Positions 59,282 through 64,000 of a stretch of 64,000 nt of DNA are shown here, piece after piece; the stretch's first letter is position 1, and each line of letters opens with the position of its first letter. The stretch covers positions 45,005 through 109,004 of the forward strand of contig NZ_QZCG01000017.1 of assembly GCF_003591515.1 (NCBI RefSeq). The letters are read 5' to 3'. The position numbers and the translations under genes are program-made. This DNA is from Paracoccus onubensis. Lineage in GTDB: Bacteria; Pseudomonadota; Alphaproteobacteria; Rhodobacterales; Rhodobacteraceae. Under the pieces are notes generated by a model. The model searched no databases. It had not been told where the DNA came from and worked only from the letters and a program-made list of their open reading frames with translations.

Positions 59282-60268
59282 ATGCAGGCAGCGGAAATGA
59301 TCGAAATCTGGCGCGGTGGACGCTGTGAAAGCCTTCATTTCGGCCATGCCGTGGTTTGCGATACGGATGGCGTCGTCGAGGCGTGGGGGGCGCCGAACGA
59401 GGTGATCTTCCCCCGATCGTCCTGCAAGATGGTGCAGGCTCTGCCTCTTGTCGAAAGCGGCGCGGCGGATGCAGCGGGGCTGTCCGAGCGGCAACTTGCA
59501 CTGGCCTGCGCAAGTCATAGCGGGGCCGCCATGCATGTCGAGGCCGTCGGCGACTGGCTGAAGGCGTTGGATTTGGGCGAGGAGGATCTGCGCTGTGGCT
59601 GTCACATGCCGAGAGACAAGGATGAGAACCGACGGTTGACCTGTTCGGATACCGAGCCGGATCAGAGGCATAATAATTGTTCGGGTAAACATGCGGGCTT
59701 CCTGACGCTGAACCGGCATCTGGGCGGCGGCGCGGAATATGTCGAGGTGGATCACCCGGTCCAGATCGCCGCGAAAGCCGCTTTTGAAGAGGTGACGGGT
59801 GAAACCAGTCCGGGTTTTGGCATCGATGGCTGCTCGGCGCCCAATCACGCATGCAGTCTTCAGGGGCTGGCTCGTGGCATGGCCCGTTTCGCCGATCCGG
59901 GCGGCGACCGGCGTGGGCAGGCGATGCGGCGGCTGGTCGAGGCGATGCGGAAATATCCCGAGATGGTCGCGGGCGAGGGGCGGGCCTGCACCACGCTCAT
60001 GCGGGCAATGCGGGGCCGCGTCGCCGTCAAGACCGGGGCCGAGGGCGTGTTCGTCGCCATTCTGCCCGAGCAGGGACTGGGCGTTGCGGTCAAGGCGCTG
60101 GACGGCGCCACCCGTGCCAGCGAGGCGGCGATTACCGCGCTGCTGGTGCATCTGGGAGTTCTGGACGCGAAGGATCCGGTGGTTTCAGCCCTGCTGACGG
60201 GGCCAGTGCGGAACTGGCGCGGGATCGTGACCGGGGAAATGCGGACCGCGAAGGGGTTCCCCGACTGA
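59282..60268 (+). CDS. Asparaginase II family protein (rhizobial type)
   Basis: The 328-residue protein fits the PF06089 asparaginase family, unrelated to E. coli AnsA/AnsB. It has EIWRGGRCESLHFGHAVV, the catalytic-region FPRSSCKMVQALPLVESGAAD, ACASHSGAAMHV, CSGKHAGFL and GIDGCSAPNHA with a zinc/cysteine-linked site. It hydrolyses asparagine to aspartate and ammonia. ATG follows GGGAGA. It is monocistronic, as far as I can see. Confidence 0.88.
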   Translation: MQAAEMIEIWRGGRCESLHFGHAVVCDTDGVVEAWGAPNEVIFPRSSCKMVQALPLVESGAADAAGLSERQLALACASHSGAAMHVEAVGDWLKALDLGEEDLRCGCHMPRDKDENRRLTCSDTEPDQRHNNCSGKHAGFLTLNRHLGGGAEYVEVDHPVQIAAKAAFEEVTGETSPGFGIDGCSAPNHACSLQGLARGMARFADPGGDRRGQAMRRLVEAMRKYPEMVAGEGRACTTLMRAMRGRVAVKTGAEGVFVAILPEQGLGVAVKALDGATRASEAAITALLVHLGVLDAKDPVVSALLTGPVRNWRGIVTGEMRTAKGFPD

Positions 60269-60395
60269 TTCGTCACGAATCCGACGCAATTTTCTGTTTT
60301 GATAACGGCTGAGAGGGCCACGCCCCCAATCGACCCTCTGTATTACCGTTCGGCCGACACCCCTTGGCAGAGCGGGTGTCGGCCCGCAAACGGCT

Positions 60396-61154
60396 TCAGA
60401 ACATGTCCCAAAGCAGACGCAGCGCAAGTATGGTGGATGTCCCGACCAGAAGCGGCTTGATCAGCCTTGCGCCGATCCGTGCGGCCAGTCTTGCGCCCAG
60501 TGCGGCGCCCAGAATTTGCGCCGCTCCCATCGTCACGCCCAATAGCCACAGGGGGTGCCCGATCAGTGCAAAGCTCAGCAGGCCGCCCAGATTGGAAAAC
60601 AGATTCAGCAGCTTGGTATGCGCGGTCGCCTTGAGCACGCCGTAACCGGCAAGCGTGACAAAGGCGATCATGTAGAATGATCCGGCCCCCGGTCCGAGAA
60701 GGCCGTCATAGAAGCCGATGAAGGGCACGATACAGGCGGTGAAAATCGCCGGAACGATCCTTTGCCGCCGGTCCAGATCGTTCAGGCCGGGTTTCAAGGC
60801 GAAGAAAGCGGCAACGCCGATCAGGATCACGGGCAGGATCAGCCGCAACTTGTCGGTCGGCAGATAGCTGACCAGTGCCGCCCCAAGAACGCCGCCCGCT
60901 CCGGCAACCAGCGCCGCCCGCCACTGTGTCCTGGGATCGACCAGCCCGCGTCGGGCATAGCTGATGATCGCCGTTGCCGTACCGAAGACGGCTTGCACCT
61001 TGTTGGTCGCCAATGCCTGCGCAGGCGAGACACCGGCCAGCATCAGTGCAGGCACCGTGATCAGCCCTCCGCCCCCGGCAATGGCGTCGATAAAACCTGC
61101 CGCGAAACCCGCGGCAATCAGGATCAGCACAAGATCAAGACTTATCTCGAACAT
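60396..61154 (-). CDS. TauE/SafE-family membrane permease
   Basis: The 252-residue inner-membrane protein has about eight TM segments and the family motifs GFIDAIAGGGGLITVPAL (residues 21-38) and GFYDGLLGPGAGSFYMIAFV. These proteins export or import sulfur-containing anions (sulfite, sulfoacetate) or other organic acids; the substrate is unknown. I use the ATG giving MFEISLDL; a TTG five codons upstream is possible. No sulfur-metabolism genes are adjacent. Confidence 0.88.
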   Translation of the reverse strand: MFEISLDLVLILIAAGFAAGFIDAIAGGGGLITVPALMLAGVSPAQALATNKVQAVFGTATAIISYARRGLVDPRTQWRAALVAGAGGVLGAALVSYLPTDKLRLILPVILIGVAAFFALKPGLNDLDRRQRIVPAIFTACIVPFIGFYDGLLGPGAGSFYMIAFVTLAGYGVLKATAHTKLLNLFSNLGGLLSFALIGHPLWLLGVTMGAAQILGAALGARLAARIGARLIKPLLVGTSTILALRLLWDMF

Positions 61155-61325
61155 CGGATATTCCGGCAAAGGTGAATGGCGGCGCGGTTATCGGCGGTTG
61201 ACCGAAAACGCGGCCGCCACGGCAATGCGCTTTTGCCGGGGCGATGTAAAGCGCCATGGTCTCTTGCATATGGCACGGCGCCTGATCCCGGGCCTGTGTT
61301 TCCCGGGCGTTACCCGTGGGCGCGA

Positions 61326-62204
61326 TCAGCCCGTGACGAATTCCTCGACGGAATAGCCCTGAAGATACAGAAGCGCGGTCAGATCGCCGTGATTGATGCG
61401 CAGTTTCGCCTGCTCGGCGACTGCGGGTTTCGCATGCAGGGCGACCCCTGCGCCGGCGATCTGCAGCATGCCCAGATCATTCGCGCCATCCCCGACCGCG
61501 ATGACATCGGCAAAGGCAATCCCGCGTTCGGTGGTGATCTGTTCCAATGCCTCGACCTTTGCCTCGCGCCCCAGAATGGGTAGGGCGACACGGCCGGTCA
61601 GAAGACCGTCTTCAACCAGCAGCGTATTCGCCCGGTTCTCGTCAAAGCCCAGCCATTCCGCCACAACCTGCGTAAAGGCCGTGAAACCGCCCGAAACCAG
61701 GGCGGTATAAGCGCCGTTTGCCCGCATTGTCGCCACCAGTTCCCGCCCGCCCGGCGCCAGCGTGATCCGGGTTTTCAGAACCTCGCCGATAACGCTTTCC
61801 TTCAGCCCGGCCAGAAGTCCGACCCGTTCGACCAGCGCCTCGTGGAAATTCAGCTCGCCGTTCATCGCGCGTTCGGTAATCTCGGCCACCCTTGTGCCGA
61901 CACCTGCCATTTCGGCCAGTTCATCGACGCATTCCTGCTCGATCATGGTCGAGTCCATATCGGCCAGAAGAACGGCCTTGCGCCGCCCCTCGGCAGGCTG
62001 GAAAGTCAGATCAAGCTGGATGGTCTGCAAATCCGTCCGGACCTGATCGAAATCTTCGGGAATGGCGGGAATCTCGAATTCGCCCGCGATGCCGGGATTA
62101 AGCCATTTCAGATGCGCGCCTTTCCACCGGCTTGCCAATTCATCCAGCAATTCCTCGTGCAGATTGGCGAGTCTCGGAGCGGCGATCAAGGAAACAGTAA
62201 ACAT
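61326..62204 (-). CDS. serB: Phosphoserine phosphatase
   Basis: SerB dephosphorylates phosphoserine in serine biosynthesis. The 292-residue HAD-family protein has the nucleophile motif DMDSTMIEQECVDELAE, the S motif ALVSGGFTAF, the lysine region in KVEALEQ and GDGANDLGML (fourth motif). The N-terminal 80 residues form the usual ACT-like regulatory part. ATG is 6 nt from GGAGG. 84 bp separate it from the EamA gene upstream on the same strand. Confidence 0.95.
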   Translation of the reverse strand: MFTVSLIAAPRLANLHEELLDELASRWKGAHLKWLNPGIAGEFEIPAIPEDFDQVRTDLQTIQLDLTFQPAEGRRKAVLLADMDSTMIEQECVDELAEMAGVGTRVAEITERAMNGELNFHEALVERVGLLAGLKESVIGEVLKTRITLAPGGRELVATMRANGAYTALVSGGFTAFTQVVAEWLGFDENRANTLLVEDGLLTGRVALPILGREAKVEALEQITTERGIAFADVIAVGDGANDLGMLQIAGAGVALHAKPAVAEQAKLRINHGDLTALLYLQGYSVEEFVTG

Positions 62205-62288
62205 GGCAAGCCTCCACAGCATTCCCGACATGCTTTAGACCAGATCGGCAAGGAAGGGAATCCGTTATGCCTCCTAACCGGCGAGTGA

Positions 62289-63191
62289 TCAGGCAGGGGG
62301 CGGCCGCTTGACCTGCGGCAGTTTCGCCGGCGCCTTGGAAAGCTGAACGGCAAGGATTCCCACCATGATGATGCCGACGCCCAACACATCGCTTGCGCCG
62401 AGTTTCTCGCCCAGCACCAGAGCACCGATCATGACTCCGAAAAACGGCGAGAGGAAATGGAATGTCGCGGCGCGAACCGCTCCGATCCGCTTGACCAGCA
62501 GAAACCAGATCCAGGTCGCGGCCAGCCCCGGAACAAGAATGGTGTAAAGAAAGGCCCAGATCAGCCGCCCGTCGGGTGTGACATTCCAGTTTTCGAAGAA
62601 CGGGGCGATGATGGCAAGCATCAGGGCGCCGACCAGCATCTGCAACCCGACGATCATCATTACATTGCCGCCCGAACTTGCGCCACGAACCGAGAGTGTC
62701 GCCACCGCAAGCGCAAAGGCCGCCATGAAGCCAAGGACGATCCCAAGCGGGTCGCTGCCGCCCTGAAGTCTTGCGCCCATGATGATAACCACCCCGATCA
62801 GCCCCAACAGCAGCCCTGCGAATCCGATTGGCGGCAACCGTTCCTTCATGAAGACCCATCCCATTGCCGCCACCATCAGCGGCATGGTCGCGGCGATGAT
62901 CGAGGCAAGCCCGGCCTCGATCCATTGCATGGCGATCCAGTTCAGCCCCAGATAAATCGCGTTCTGGCACAGTCCCAGCACGATCACGGCGCGCCACTGA
63001 ACCCGGCTGAGATTGCGCCATGTCTCGCCCATGAGCCACGCGACCGCAATGCCGATCACGCCGGAAATCGCAAAGCGCAGCGACAGGGCAAGAAGCGGCG
63101 GCGCTTCGGTGACGATCATCCGCGTGGTGGTGAAGGCCGAGGCCCACATGACCGCGAAGCTAACCCCCATCAGGATCGCGCGAATATCCAT
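62289..63191 (-). CDS. EamA/DMT-family transporter
   Basis: The 300-residue inner-membrane protein has ten TM segments in two EamA repeats (N half VSFAVMWASAFTTTRMIV...NLGLNWIAMQWIEAGLASIIAATMPLM type; C half GNVMMIVGLQMLVGALML...HFLSPFFGVMIGALVLGEKLG type). The family exports metabolites such as amino acids. The substrate is unknown; being upstream of serB, serine or a related compound is conceivable but speculative. Confidence 0.88.
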   Translation of the reverse strand: MDIRAILMGVSFAVMWASAFTTTRMIVTEAPPLLALSLRFAISGVIGIAVAWLMGETWRNLSRVQWRAVIVLGLCQNAIYLGLNWIAMQWIEAGLASIIAATMPLMVAAMGWVFMKERLPPIGFAGLLLGLIGVVIIMGARLQGGSDPLGIVLGFMAAFALAVATLSVRGASSGGNVMMIVGLQMLVGALMLAIIAPFFENWNVTPDGRLIWAFLYTILVPGLAATWIWFLLVKRIGAVRAATFHFLSPFFGVMIGALVLGEKLGASDVLGVGIIMVGILAVQLSKAPAKLPQVKRPPPA

Positions 63192-63384
63192 GACCGGCCT
63201 TTCCTGCAGATAATGCAGAACGGCTAGCAGATCATGAAGAGTGCAGGAAGGCGTAAAACACGCCGGGTATCCGCGAGGGGCGCGGGCCGGAAGCGGGGCA
63301 TGCCGGCTGAAGCGATCCTTCCTGTCCGGCGATTCGAAGATGACGGCTATGGTCGGCGAAAACGGTCTGGTTTAAGCTCCCCTC

Positions 63385-63915
63385 ATGAAGACGCTTGTTG
63401 CCCTGCTTCGCGCCGTAAATGTCGGAGGAACCGGCAAGCTTCCGATGGCCGCCCTGCGCATGATCTGTGAGCAAGCCGGTTTCGGGAATGTACGGACCTA
63501 TATCCAGTCCGGGAATGTCGTTTTCGATACCAATCTGCCGGACGGAACCGTAAAGTCCAAGCTTGAGCGGCGGCTGGCCGAGCATATGGGAAAACCGGTC
63601 GGCGTCATGATCCGGGATAGCGCGCAGATGCGCAGCATCCTTGAGCGTAACCCATTTCCCGATGCGGCGCCCAATAAGGTTTCGGTTCTTTTCCTTGATC
63701 ACACCGCGCCGGACAGGATCGCCGCTACCGCCAAACGACTGGCCGACGAAGAGATCGTTCCGAGCGGGGCCGAGATCTTTATCCATTACCCATCCGGCAT
63801 GGGACGGTCCCGGCTTGGATTGCCGGCCATGAATGAGGGAACCGCCCGCAATCTGAATACGGTCGCGAAACTTGCGGCGATGGCGTCCGAGGATGCCCGG
63901 AGCCTGTCGCGCTGA
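63385..63915 (+). CDS. DUF1697 family protein
   Basis: The 176-residue protein of unknown function has the full family pattern: LVALLRAVNVGGTGKLPMAALR, YIQSGNVVFDT and a late HYPSGMGRSRL with NEGTARNLNTVAKL. No signal peptide or membrane segment. It is divergent from the EamA gene. Repeat copy 6 follows its stop but is in the opposite orientation. Confidence 0.88.
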   Translation: MKTLVALLRAVNVGGTGKLPMAALRMICEQAGFGNVRTYIQSGNVVFDTNLPDGTVKSKLERRLAEHMGKPVGVMIRDSAQMRSILERNPFPDAAPNKVSVLFLDHTAPDRIAATAKRLADEEIVPSGAEIFIHYPSGMGRSRLGLPAMNEGTARNLNTVAKLAAMASEDARSLSR

Positions 63916-63918
63916 ATC

Positions 63919-64000
63919 GGAAACGCCGGTTAATTGCGTCCCGCGATGGCCGGGGGCGCTGCCCCCGGACCCCCGAGGTATTTACCGCAAAGAAGAAGGG
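63919..64000 (-). repeat. CTTCTTCTTT 3'-end element, copy 6 (reaches window edge)
   Basis: On the plus strand it reads GGAAACGCCGGTTA, GCGTCCCGCGATGGCCGG, GGGCGCTGCCCCC, then CCCCCGAGGTATTTAC and CAAAGAAGAAG. Read on the minus strand it starts CTTCTTCTTTG, so it should belong to a minus-strand gene lying beyond position 64000. Confidence 0.8.

Overview
The window is a high-GC chromosomal segment from an alphaproteobacterium of the Rhodobacteraceae, most likely Paracoccus or a close relative. The main evidence is the GcrA cell-cycle regulator, a DUF1476 protein matching the Paracoccus-type F1-ATPase inhibitor (zeta subunit), family-typical DapD, RlmN and PhnF-N proteins, and a dispersed CTTCTTCTTT...CAAATACC repeat of a kind I associate with this group. 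I see no rRNA, tRNA, CRISPR array, insertion sequence or prophage. This reads as ordinary core chromosome with several accessory uptake operons.

Layout. 0-8 kb: housekeeping genes (5' part of dapB, rbfA, a phosphodiester glycosidase, truB, a Nudix gene coupled to gcrA, an ABC-2 permease, argD, a GNAT gene, argF). 8-10 kb: a Tat-exported PhoX-type phosphatase with a candidate Pho box. 10-17.7 kb: paaI-paaK-tetR facing a complete branched-chain-type ABC transporter, probably for uptake and CoA activation of an aromatic acid. 18-19 kb: sodB and a DUF6157 gene. 19-22 kb: an OmpR/EnvZ-like two-component system divergent from an exported EF-hand protein. 22-30 kb: a C-P lyase cluster (phnF, phnGHIJKL, phnN, a 2H phosphoesterase, phnM) without its transporter. 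30-35 kb: a DctB/DctD-like pair next to an OFA-family MFS transporter. 35-37 kb: a yqjD/yqjE-like pair and an SRPBCC gene behind a TetR-type operator. 37-46 kb: an O-acetylhomoserine sulfhydrylase, then an iron-siderophore ABC system, a TonB-dependent receptor and an NtaA-like flavin monooxygenase. 46-48 kb: the zeta-subunit gene and purC-purS. 47.7-52.5 kb: a polar amino acid ABC transporter with a glutamine-synthetase-like ligase. 52.7-64 kb: ettA, a DsbA-like gene, dapD, a LOG-family gene, rlmN, an IalB-like gene, asparaginase II, a TauE-type permease, serB, an EamA transporter and a DUF1697 gene.

Most interesting structure. (1) The NtrC-like regulator at 30-31 kb has GAFPGA in place of GAFTGA and Asp-Asp in Walker B. 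The promoter of the neighbouring MFS gene carries three near-identical palindromes exactly 42 bp apart and a sigma70-like rather than sigma54-like core. This suggests a sigma54-independent activator of NtrC ancestry. (2) Two intergenic elements of about 163 bp, 40 kb apart, share one layout (GGAATCAA, a 5-bp hairpin, then a 19-21 bp long-range stem). The stems differ in sequence but stay paired, so they look like a structured RNA or palindromic element. (3) Seven copies of a CTTCTTCTTT-hairpin element all lie, in one orientation, just past the 3' end of a gene. (4) The siderophore operon ends in a chelate-type monooxygenase, pointing to uptake followed by oxidative breakdown of the ligand.
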